Shown here piece by piece: positions 1 to 5,638 of a DNA stretch of 10,227 bases. The first letter of the stretch is position 1, and every line of letters starts with the position of its first letter. The notes below the pieces were generated by a model. The model was given only the letters and a program-made list of their open reading frames with translations. It was not told the DNA's origin and searched no databases. The stretch covers positions 1 to 10,227 of the forward strand of contig CAJLYO010000043.1 in NCBI GenBank assembly GCA_905210885.1, in the 5' to 3' direction. The position numbers and the translations under genes are program-made. The DNA comes from an uncultured Eubacteriales bacterium. Lineage in GTDB: Bacteria > Bacillota > Clostridia > Monoglobales > Firm-18.

Positions 1-251
1 CGGAAATCGGAAAACCCGTGTGGATAAGGCATGTGCTTGTGCCCGATACAACTGATTTTGACGAAGATTTGGACAAGCTTGGAGAATTCATATCCACACT
101 GAGTAATGTGGAAAGGACAGAAGTTCTACCGTATCACACATTAGGCAAATTCAAGTGGGATAATCTTGGAATCAAATATTCTCTTGAAGGAATTAATCCT
201 CCATCTGAGGAACGTATAAATAATGCAAAAACAAGGCTGCACGCAAATTAA
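1..251 (+). CDS. pflA: Pyruvate formate-lyase activating enzyme, C-terminal fragment
   Basis: Only the last ~83 codons are in the window; the frame is open from base 3 and ends with TAA at 249-251. The residues VWIRHVLVPDTTD, then ERTEVLPYHTLGKFKW and the ending PSEERINNAKTRL, match the C-terminal part of pyruvate formate-lyase activase. This cytosolic radical SAM enzyme installs the glycyl radical on pyruvate formate-lyase under anaerobic conditions. The CX3CX2C cluster motif lies upstream of the window, so the catalytic half cannot be checked. The tail VLPYHTLGKFKWDNLG is characteristic of PflA rather than of other glycyl-radical activases. It is followed at once by a strong hairpin terminator and faces the convergent mntP gene. 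It implies a fermentative anaerobe. Confidence 0.93.
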   Translation, partial: EIGKPVWIRHVLVPDTTDFDEDLDKLGEFISTLSNVERTEVLPYHTLGKFKWDNLGIKYSLEGINPPSEERINNAKTRLHAN

Positions 252-274
252 GCGCGCAGCCTTGCTGCTTTTTT
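233..274. terminator. Bidirectional intrinsic terminator between pflA and mntP
   Basis: AAGGCTGC (233-240) pairs perfectly with GCAGCCTT (256-263). The stem is extended inward by CGC (242-244) with GCG (252-254), leaving an AT-rich loop. On the plus strand six T follow at 269-274. On the minus strand the stem is followed by GTTTTTGC. It therefore serves both pflA and the convergent mntP. The stem overlaps the last codons of pflA and the T-tract reaches the mntP stop codon, so the two genes are packed with no spare bases. Confidence 0.85.
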
Positions 275-846
275 CAGAAATTCAAAAATCCCAGGTGTTC
301 AAGCAGAATTTTAATACCGATTAGCACCAAAATTGCACCGCCTGCAATTTCAGCCTTATTTTTATACTTAAGACCGAATATGTTACCTACCTTAAGTCCG
401 ACTGCGGAAAGGATAAACGTAATGGAGCCTATGAACAATACAGCCGCAGCAATATTAACATTCGGAAGCAGCGCAAACGTAATTCCGACGGCAAGTGCGT
501 CAATGCTTGTTGCAATCGCAAGAACGGACATTGTCTTAAAGCTGAATGAGTCGTTCGCTCCGGTCTCCTCCTCCTTTGAGAATCCCTCTTTAAGCATACC
601 GACACCAATCACCGCGAGCAAAAGGAACGCTACCCAATGGTCAAATTTGTTTATTCCCTTTTCAAAGGTTGAACCGAGAAGATAGCCGATTGTGGGCATA
701 AGCGACTGAAAACCGCCGAACCATGCACCGATAATTAAATAGTGTTTAACCTTAAGCTGCCTCGTGGACAGCCCCTTACAGACCGAAACCGCAAAAGCGT
801 CCATGGACAAACCGACCGCAATTAAAAGCAATTCAAAAATGCTCAA
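274..846 (-). CDS. mntP: MntP-family manganese efflux pump
   Basis: A 190-residue polytopic membrane protein, the usual length for MntP (formerly YebN/UPF0059). It is predicted to export Mn2+ across the cytoplasmic membrane. The N-terminus SIFELLLIAVGLSMDAFAVS is a family signature. It carries Asp16 in the MDAFAVS motif, and a matching motif SIDALAVG with Asp116 opens the second internal repeat. About six hydrophobic segments are visible, with a hydrophilic loop near residues 88-105. The start is TTG at 846-844: GGAGG lies at 860-856, nine bases upstream, and the encoded N-terminus is the family one. It lies downstream of and parallel to the heavy-metal ATPase but has its own promoter and a leader hairpin, so regulation by attenuation is possible. 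Substrate assignment rests on family membership. Confidence 0.93.
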   Translation of the reverse strand: MSIFELLLIAVGLSMDAFAVSVCKGLSTRQLKVKHYLIIGAWFGGFQSLMPTIGYLLGSTFEKGINKFDHWVAFLLLAVIGVGMLKEGFSKEEETGANDSFSFKTMSVLAIATSIDALAVGITFALLPNVNIAAAVLFIGSITFILSAVGLKVGNIFGLKYKNKAEIAGGAILVLIGIKILLEHLGFLNF

Positions 847-875
847 AACAATATACCTCCGCTCTGATTATGAAC

Positions 876-910
876 AAAAAATCAGATTTTCAAACGCATT
901 GAAAATCTGA
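876..910 (-). terminator. Terminator-type hairpin in the mntP leader
   Basis: On the minus strand TCAGATTTTCAA (910-899) pairs with TTGAAAATCTGA (893-882), a perfect 12-bp stem with a 5-base loop, followed by six T (881-876). An outer AACAAAAA/TTTTTGTT pairing (922-915 with 880-873) can lengthen it. It lies after the ATPase stop codon, so it can end the cadmium/zinc operon. It also lies downstream of the mntP promoter and only ~16 bases before the mntP ribosome binding site, so mntP transcripts must pass it. The 3' arm TCTGATT can instead pair with AATCAGA just downstream (870-864), a competing structure next to the GGAGG. Confidence 0.7.
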
Positions 911-932
911 AATATTTTTGTTTAACGGTATT

Positions 933-961
933 ATTTTACCACTAACATATTATATTGTCAA
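933..961 (-). promoter_or_regulatory. Sigma-A-type promoter of mntP
   Basis: On the minus strand a perfect -35 TTGACA (961-956) and a -10 TAAAAT (938-933) are separated by exactly 17 bases. Transcription would start near 926 and give a leader of about 80 nt. The -35 box begins three bases after the ATPase stop codon (967-965). mntP therefore does not depend on read-through from the ATPase operon. Confidence 0.7.
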
Positions 962-964
962 GCA

Positions 965-2839
965 CTATATTTTATGAACGTTCAAAGCGCGCACCGCATT
1001 TAATACCGCGATTACCATTACACCAACATCCGCAAAAATTGCTGCCCACATGTTTGCCGCACCCAGTGCAACAAGAATCAGGCATAATGCTTTGATTCCG
1101 AGAGCAAAGGCAATATTTTCATATACGATTCTAAGGCACTTTCTCGATATTTTTATAGCCTTTGCAATTTTTAACGGGTCATCGTCCATAAGCACCACAT
1201 CAGCCGCCTCAATTGCCGCGTCAGAGCCCATGGCACCCATTGCTATACCAATGTCGGCACGGGAAAGAACGGGTGCATCGTTGATACCGTCCCCTGCAAA
1301 CGCAAGCTTTTTCTTGCCGTCAAGCAGTCCCTCAACACGGCTTACCTTATCGCCCGGCAGCAGCTCCGCATGATATTCGTCAACCCCAAGGCGCTCGGCA
1401 ACACTTTGCGCTACCTTTTTCGCGTCACCCGTCAGCATAACCGTCTTTTCCACACCTGCTTTTTTAAGCTCTTTTATAGCCTCGGCAGAATGCGGTTTTT
1501 CAATATCCGAAATAACAATATGTCCGGCATATTCGTTGTTAATTGCAAGCTGAACAATTGTTCCGACACAGTGGCAATCAAAGTATTTGATACCCATCCG
1601 CTGCATAAGCTTGTCGTTTCCGGCAGCAACCGATATACCGTCAACCTTTGCGGTCACGCCGTTTCCGCTGATTTCCTCCACGTCCGTTACTCGGCTTCTG
1701 TCAATGGGCTTGCCGTATGCCTTTGCAAGACTTTTGCTTATGGGGTGGCTTGAAAAGCTTTCAGCCAAAGCGGCATACTCCAAAAGTCTTTCTTTTGCAA
1801 GGTCGTTATGATGCACAGCATTAACCTCAAAAACACCTTTCGTAAGTGTTCCCGTTTTATCGAAAACCACGGTTTTAACCTGCGAAAGAGTTTCAAGATA
1901 GTTAGAACCCTTTACAAGCACACCCTCTCTGCTTGCACCGCCTATTCCCGCAAAAAACGTAAGAGGTATGCTTATAACCAACGCGCAGGGACAGCTTGTT
2001 ACGAGAAACGTCAGCGCACGGTAAATCCAAGTGCCCCACATAGCACCGTTACCGGAAACCATACCGAATATCGGCGGCAAAACCGCAAGCGCAAGCGCAG
2101 CGCCGCACACCGTCGGCGTGTAAACACGTGCAAATTTAGAAATAAAGTTCTCGGAGCGCGACTTTCTCATACCGGAGCTCTCGACAAGCTCGAGAATTTT
2201 AGAAACAGTGGACTCGCCGAAATTCTTTGAAGTACGAATCTTCAAAACACCTGTCATGTTAATGCAGCCGCTTACAACCTCATCGTCTTTTCTTACATCT
2301 CTCGGCAGACTTTCACCGGTAAGAGCACCTGTATTCAGCGTGGATGCTCCGTCAACCACAACGCCGTCAATCGGTATCTTTTCGCCCGGCATTACGGTTA
2401 TAATACTTCCAACCAAAACCTCGTCCGGTGCAACCTTTACAAGCTTTCCGTCACGCTCTATATTGGCATAATCCGGCCTTATATCCATAAGCTCGCTTAT
2501 GTTTCGGCGGCTTTTGCCGACAGCATAGCTTTGAAACAACTCTCCTATCTGATAGAACAGCATTACGGCAATCGCTTCGTTATAATCGCCGCTTTTCTCA
2601 TACACCGCAAGAGTAATAGCGCCCACGGTAGCAACCGACATAAGAAAATTTTCGTCAAAAACCTGACCGCGTATAATTCCCTTAAACGCCTTTTTTAAAA
2701 TATCATAACCTATTATAAGATATGCCGCAAAATACAATACCGCGTTTAAAATGCCGCTAAGCTTTATTATATTCAATACTGCAAGCATAACAAAAGTTAT
2801 TATTATGCGGACAAGCATCTTTTTTTGTTTTTTGTTCAT
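965..2839 (-). CDS. cadA: Zn/Cd/Pb-exporting P1B-type ATPase without an N-terminal HMA domain
   Basis: A 624-residue heavy-metal P-type ATPase, predicted to pump Zn2+, Cd2+ or Pb2+ out across the cytoplasmic membrane. Seen in order: N-terminal membrane segments (residues ~8-50 and ~65-105), actuator motif TGES (174-177), the CPC metal site (283-285) in the sixth transmembrane segment of the family, the phosphorylated Asp327 in DKTGT, nucleotide-site HP (365-366), TGD (470-472) and GDGINDAP (516-523). Lys583 and Asp604 in the last two segments match the P1B-2 (ZntA/CadA) pattern rather than the copper subgroup. The usual N-terminal metal-binding domain is missing; it is encoded separately by the gene just upstream. 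The start ATG has AAGGCGG seven bases upstream, overlapping the stop codon of that gene (12-nt gap), so the two are cotranscribed. Exact metal preference is inferred. Confidence 0.93.
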   Translation of the reverse strand: MNKKQKKMLVRIIITFVMLAVLNIIKLSGILNAVLYFAAYLIIGYDILKKAFKGIIRGQVFDENFLMSVATVGAITLAVYEKSGDYNEAIAVMLFYQIGELFQSYAVGKSRRNISELMDIRPDYANIERDGKLVKVAPDEVLVGSIITVMPGEKIPIDGVVVDGASTLNTGALTGESLPRDVRKDDEVVSGCINMTGVLKIRTSKNFGESTVSKILELVESSGMRKSRSENFISKFARVYTPTVCGAALALAVLPPIFGMVSGNGAMWGTWIYRALTFLVTSCPCALVISIPLTFFAGIGGASREGVLVKGSNYLETLSQVKTVVFDKTGTLTKGVFEVNAVHHNDLAKERLLEYAALAESFSSHPISKSLAKAYGKPIDRSRVTDVEEISGNGVTAKVDGISVAAGNDKLMQRMGIKYFDCHCVGTIVQLAINNEYAGHIVISDIEKPHSAEAIKELKKAGVEKTVMLTGDAKKVAQSVAERLGVDEYHAELLPGDKVSRVEGLLDGKKKLAFAGDGINDAPVLSRADIGIAMGAMGSDAAIEAADVVLMDDDPLKIAKAIKISRKCLRIVYENIAFALGIKALCLILVALGAANMWAAIFADVGVMVIAVLNAVRALNVHKI

Positions 2840-2851
2840 ACTAAAACCGCC

Positions 2852-3070
2852 TTACAGATAGATTTCACAGTCATCCTCGACCTTTTTGCAGTTCTTAACA
2901 ACAGCCTTCATAACATCGCCGGGCTGTGCATCATCGTCAAATACAACAAGCATTTTCTGCGTCATAAAATTAACCGACGCATCCTTTACACCCTTTGTTT
3001 TTTTCGCCGCTTCCTCCATCAGATTTGCACAGTTTGCGCAATCAACTTCTATTTTATACGTTTTTTCCAT
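2852..3070 (-). CDS. Stand-alone HMA metal-binding protein (metallochaperone-like)
   Basis: A 72-residue protein consisting of a single heavy-metal-associated (HMA) domain, a beta-alpha-beta ferredoxin-like fold. The metal site is Cys11 and Cys14 in DCANCAN, a form typical of Zn/Cd-type HMA domains; copper ones usually read GMTCxxC. Two more cysteines (Cys61, Cys68) lie in an acidic C-terminal tail (VEDDCEIYL). It is the first gene of the operon, with AAAGGAG eight bases before the ATG, and ends 12 nt before the ATPase, which lacks its own HMA domain. It therefore probably acts in trans, delivering or sensing metal for that pump in the cytoplasm. This function is inferred from arrangement. 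No signal peptide or membrane segment is present. Confidence 0.88.
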   Translation of the reverse strand: MEKTYKIEVDCANCANLMEEAAKKTKGVKDASVNFMTQKMLVVFDDDAQPGDVMKAVVKNCKKVEDDCEIYL

Positions 3071-3090
3071 AATTATCTCTCCTTTTTCAA

Positions 3091-3106
3091 TTAAACACTT
3101 GCTTAA
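3091..3106. promoter_or_regulatory. Candidate ArsR-family operator
   Basis: The imperfect palindrome TTAAACACTTGCTTAA has the symmetric skeleton TTAA.CA..TG.TTAA, the size and composition expected for an ArsR/SmtB operator. It overlaps the -35 box of the regulator promoter (3099-3104) and lies just downstream of the expected start of the HMA/ATPase transcript (~3113). One bound dimer could therefore repress both directions. Inference from position and symmetry; no footprint data. Confidence 0.5.
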
Positions 3107-3127
3107 TCTTTATATTTGCAGTATAAT
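3099..3127 (+). promoter_or_regulatory. Promoter of the arsR-araC operon
   Basis: TTGCTT (3099-3104) and a perfect TATAAT (3122-3127) are 17 bases apart, giving a start near 3134 and a leader of about 74 nt. The -35 lies inside the candidate operator, which predicts autoregulation. The -10 overlaps that of the divergent promoter. Confidence 0.6.
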
Positions 3128-3148
3128 ACATATATACCCCAAAGTCAA
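3120..3148 (-). promoter_or_regulatory. Promoter of the HMA-ATPase operon
   Basis: On the minus strand TTGACT (3148-3143) and TATACT (3125-3120) are separated by 17 bases. Transcription would start near 3113, about 43 bases before the HMA start codon and immediately before the candidate operator. The -10 shares four bases with the divergent TATAAT, so both polymerases compete for one site. Confidence 0.65.
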
Positions 3149-3207
3149 CAGTACAAAAGCTTTTTGTGCCGATTGGGCTAAATTAATTTCCGAAAGGGAG
3201 AGATTTC

Positions 3208-3573
3208 GTGTTAAATCCTTCATTACCACATAATCATGCCGACAGTCACAAGGCAGAATTTCTAAAAGAACAGCTTTTAAAAACGGAGAATTTTAAAACG
3301 GTTGCGGAAGTTTTTAAGCAGCTTTCAGATCCGAGCAGAACACGTATTTTCTGGCTTTTATGCCATTGTGAGGAGTGCGTGATAAATATTTCGGCGCTTG
3401 TTGACATGACAAGCCCTGCCGTGTCACACCACCTGCGCCAGCTTAAAGCAAGCGGACTTATTGTAAGCCGCCGCGGCGGAAAGGAAGTCTATTACACCGC
3501 GGCAGATACCGAGCAAAGCCGTCTTTTGCACCTTGCCATTGAAAAAACGATGGAAATTTCATGCCCGGAATAA
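3208..3573 (+). CDS. ArsR/SmtB-family metal-responsive repressor
   Basis: A 121-residue winged-helix repressor, divergent from the metal-export operon it most likely controls. SDPSRTRIFWLL (40-51) and the recognition helix SPAVSHHLRQLKASGLI (69-85) are clear ArsR-family signatures, and the wing RRGGKEVYY follows. Possible metal ligands are a His-rich N-terminus (His8, His10, His14) and a C-H-C-E-E-C cluster (Cys52, His53, Cys54, Cys57) at the alpha-3 position, where CadC has CVC. Aligned by eye with SmtB/CzrA, the C-terminal alpha-5 site keeps Asp100 and Glu116 but has Glu102 and Lys113 where the family has His. The start is GTG at 3208, with GGGAG seven bases upstream. The stop codon overlaps the ribosome binding site of the next gene. 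The inducing metal is not certain; Cd/Zn/Pb is inferred from the neighbouring pump. Confidence 0.9.
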   Translation: MLNPSLPHNHADSHKAEFLKEQLLKTENFKTVAEVFKQLSDPSRTRIFWLLCHCEECVINISALVDMTSPAVSHHLRQLKASGLIVSRRGGKEVYYTAADTEQSRLLHLAIEKTMEISCPE

Positions 3574-3586
3574 GGAGGGAAAGCAA

Positions 3587-4471
3587 ATGGAAATATTAAA
3601 ATCATACGATTTGTTCCCCGGCACAAGTCTTTCATACGTAAAATCCGGGGAGGCACCGTGCCGCTGCTGTCACACGGCACAAAACACAATTCTTGAAATA
3701 AACTACTGTCAAAGCGGACGTATAGGCTGGAAAATGTCTGACGGAAGTTCAATCTATCTTGGTCCCGGAGATTTTTCCGTACATACAAGAGCATTGTGCG
3801 AAAATTCTCTTATGACATTTCCAAACGGAAGGTACAGCGGTATATGCATAGTTGCGGATATCGGCAAATTTGACAGCGCTCCGCCTGAATATATAAAGGA
3901 AGCCGGCATTACTCTGAAATCCGTCTGCGAAACATACTGCGGCGGTGAGAAATTCACAACATTTACCGGAAACGAGGTCACGAAAGGCATTTTCAGCAGT
4001 TTTTACGATGTGCCTGAAAGACTGAAAACCGCTTATTTAAAACTTAAGCTCACAGAGCTTATACTTTATCTTGAAAAGGAGCGCGGCACAAAGTTCAAAG
4101 AACCGAATAGGTACAAAAGCGACCAGGTTGAGATAATTAAGCAAATCCATGACAAACTGACAGGCGACTTAAGCATGCGCATAACAATCGAGGAGCTGTC
4201 AAGGCAGTATCTTATGAATACCTCCACAATAAAACAGCTTTTTAAGGCCGTTTACGGAAATTCAATCGCAGCTCACATTAAAGAACACCGCATGGAAAAG
4301 GCGGCACAGCTGCTTTTGACAACAGAGGACAGTATCTCCGCTGTCGCCGCCTCTGTAGGATATGAAAGTCAAAGCAAGTTTACACAGGAGTTTAAAAAGC
4401 AGTACCAAATGCTGCCCAAAGAATACAGAAAAATTCACACATACGAAAGCACCGTTTTAAAAGACATGTAA
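3587..4471 (+). CDS. AraC-family transcriptional regulator
   Basis: A 294-residue regulator. Residues ~15-95 form a cupin-like sensory region (ILEINYCQSGRIGWKM, then YLGPGDFSVHT). The C-terminal ~100 residues hold the two AraC helix-turn-helix motifs: ITIEELSRQYLMNTSTIKQLFK at ~199-220, and ISAVAASVGYESQSKFTQEFKK at ~250-271, followed by the usual P-x-EYR ending. ATG at 3587 is chosen over an in-frame ATG at 3533 because AGGAGG lies eight bases before it and the longer form would overlap the arsR gene by 41 bases. It follows arsR by 13 nt, so the two are probably cotranscribed and share its operator. The N-terminal region has a Cys cluster (Cys25, Cys27, Cys28, His29) and further Cys at 41, 71, 87, 114 and 118, which might bind metal. 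Its ligand and targets are unknown. Confidence 0.85.
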   Translation: MEILKSYDLFPGTSLSYVKSGEAPCRCCHTAQNTILEINYCQSGRIGWKMSDGSSIYLGPGDFSVHTRALCENSLMTFPNGRYSGICIVADIGKFDSAPPEYIKEAGITLKSVCETYCGGEKFTTFTGNEVTKGIFSSFYDVPERLKTAYLKLKLTELILYLEKERGTKFKEPNRYKSDQVEIIKQIHDKLTGDLSMRITIEELSRQYLMNTSTIKQLFKAVYGNSIAAHIKEHRMEKAAQLLLTTEDSISAVAASVGYESQSKFTQEFKKQYQMLPKEYRKIHTYESTVLKDM

Positions 4472-4495
4472 GAAATATTTCGTTTTTAACATTAT

Positions 4496-4533
4496 AAAAA
4501 GGGCACTGAATGATTTCTCATTCAATGCCCTTT
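4496..4533. terminator. Bidirectional terminator between the AraC gene and ilvE
   Basis: AAAGGGCA (4498-4505) pairs with TGCCCTTT (4526-4533). After one C-A mismatch, TGAATGA (4507-4513) pairs with TCATTCA (4518-4524) around a TTTC loop. On the minus strand the stem is followed by TTTTTAT (4500-4494), a better T-tract than the three T on the plus side. Its main role is probably to end the five-gene minus-strand operon finishing with ilvE, while also stopping the convergent arsR-araC transcript. Confidence 0.85.
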
Positions 4534-4552
4534 GCATATCGCAGAACGACAC

Positions 4553-4573
4553 ACCGGCCGTTTTCCTGCCGGT
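4553..4573. other. Short GC-rich hairpin after ilvE
   Basis: ACCGGC (4553-4558) and GCCGGT (4568-4573) form a 6-bp stem with a 9-base loop, 21 bases after the ilvE stop codon and 20 bases before the terminator hairpin. It lacks a T-tract, so it is not a terminator by itself. It may stabilise the mRNA 3' end or be incidental. Confidence 0.3.
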
Positions 4574-4593
4574 TAATGTTTCACAGCGTCTGC

Positions 4594-5622
4594 CTACAAC
4601 TCAATTTTATGAACCCAACCGAATTTATCTTCGATTCTGCCCATCTGGATACCTGTTAATGTATCATACAGTTTTGTAAGAACAGGACCCATTTTTTCCA
4701 TACCGCTTGCAAACTTTATTTCCTTGCCGTGGTCGTCAATCTGACCTACAGGGGAAATAACTGCCGCTGTGCCGCAGAGACCGCATTCAACAAAATCCGG
4801 AACCTCTGTAAACATAACGTCTCTTTCTTCTGTTTCCAAACCGAGGTAATCTTTTGCAACGGTCATAAGCGAACGGCGCGTAATTGAAGGAAGTATTGAA
4901 TTTGACTTAGGTGTTACAACCTTGCCGTCCTTGGTTACAAAAATTATGTTTGCACCGCCTGTTTCCTCTACCTTTGTGCGTGTAGCGGCGTCAAGATACA
5001 TATTTTCCGCATAGCCTGAATGCTTTGCATTATACGAAGCGTAAAGGCTCATTGCATAGTTAAGACCTGCTTTAATATCGCCGGTTCCGTGGGGGGCAGC
5101 TCTGTCATAATCGCTTACCGTAAGCTTTATCGGCTTTGCACCGCCTTTAAAATACGGACCGACAGGTGTGCAGAACATTCTGAACTCATACTCGGGTGCA
5201 GGTGCAACACCGATTACCGGACCTGTGCCGGCAACAAACGGCCTTATATAAAGAGTAGCGCCGGAACCGTACGGCGGAACCCAATCCGCATTTGCACGTA
5301 CAAGCTCATCAACAGCTCTTAAAAACATACCTTCGGGAAGCTTGGGTATTCTTAAGCGTTCGCAGCTGTCGTCCAGTCTTTTTGCGTTAAGCTCCGGTCT
5401 GAAAACAACAATATCATTATCCTTTGTTCTGTATGCCTTAAGACCTTCAAAGCATGTCTGCGCATACTGCAAAACTCCGGCACACTCACTGATGTGCAGC
5501 GTTGCGTCCGAAACCAGCGCGCCCTCGTCCCATGCTCCGTCCTTCCAGTGTGCGGAAAAACGCTTGTCCGTTTCTATATATCCGAAACCAAGGTTTCCCC
5601 AGTCAATATTCTTTTCGCTCAT
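4594..5622 (-). CDS. ilvE: Branched-chain amino acid aminotransferase (long, BCAT-II form)
   Basis: A 342-residue cytosolic PLP enzyme of fold type IV. It reversibly transfers the amino group between glutamate/2-oxoglutarate and the keto acids of valine, leucine and isoleucine. Seen in the sequence: FEGLKAYR (58-65), YIRPFVAGTG (125-134), the PLP lysine Lys184 in GDIKAGLNYA, VEETGGANIIF (218-228), the SNSILPSITR segment (240-249) and GTAAVISPVG (284-293). The length and the WGNLGFGY/HWKDGAW start place it in the longer BCAT class, shared with eukaryotes and many Firmicutes, rather than the ~308-residue E. coli form. The ATG has AGGA nine bases upstream and lies 16 nt after the stop of the SLH gene. 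It is thus the last gene of the operon. No T-box or leader peptide precedes it. Confidence 0.95.
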   Translation of the reverse strand: MSEKNIDWGNLGFGYIETDKRFSAHWKDGAWDEGALVSDATLHISECAGVLQYAQTCFEGLKAYRTKDNDIVVFRPELNAKRLDDSCERLRIPKLPEGMFLRAVDELVRANADWVPPYGSGATLYIRPFVAGTGPVIGVAPAPEYEFRMFCTPVGPYFKGGAKPIKLTVSDYDRAAPHGTGDIKAGLNYAMSLYASYNAKHSGYAENMYLDAATRTKVEETGGANIIFVTKDGKVVTPKSNSILPSITRRSLMTVAKDYLGLETEERDVMFTEVPDFVECGLCGTAAVISPVGQIDDHGKEIKFASGMEKMGPVLTKLYDTLTGIQMGRIEDKFGWVHKIEL

Positions 5623-5638
5623 TATTATCTGTCCTTTC

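Noticed and set aside
847..961. yybP-ykoY manganese riboswitch before mntP
   Set aside because: The expected leader would be longer and carry the conserved loop sequences of that class; here the leader is about 80 nt, AT-rich and dominated by a single hairpin.
3153..3167. ACAAAAGCTTTTTGT palindrome in the arsR leader as a second operator or terminator
   Set aside because: It is a short AT-rich self-complementary stretch with no loop or separate T-tract and no resemblance to the candidate operator; it may be chance.
3533..3586. Longer N-terminus for the AraC regulator from ATG 3533
   Set aside because: It would overlap the arsR gene, and the extra residues (PLKKRWKFHARN) read like an out-of-frame arsR end; AGGAGG sits correctly before ATG 3587.
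4773..4784. Redox-switch CxxC of human BCAT in ilvE
   Set aside because: The C-G-L-C here lies just before GTAAVISP, whereas the human CVVC follows the equivalent segment, so the position differs and no redox role is claimed.
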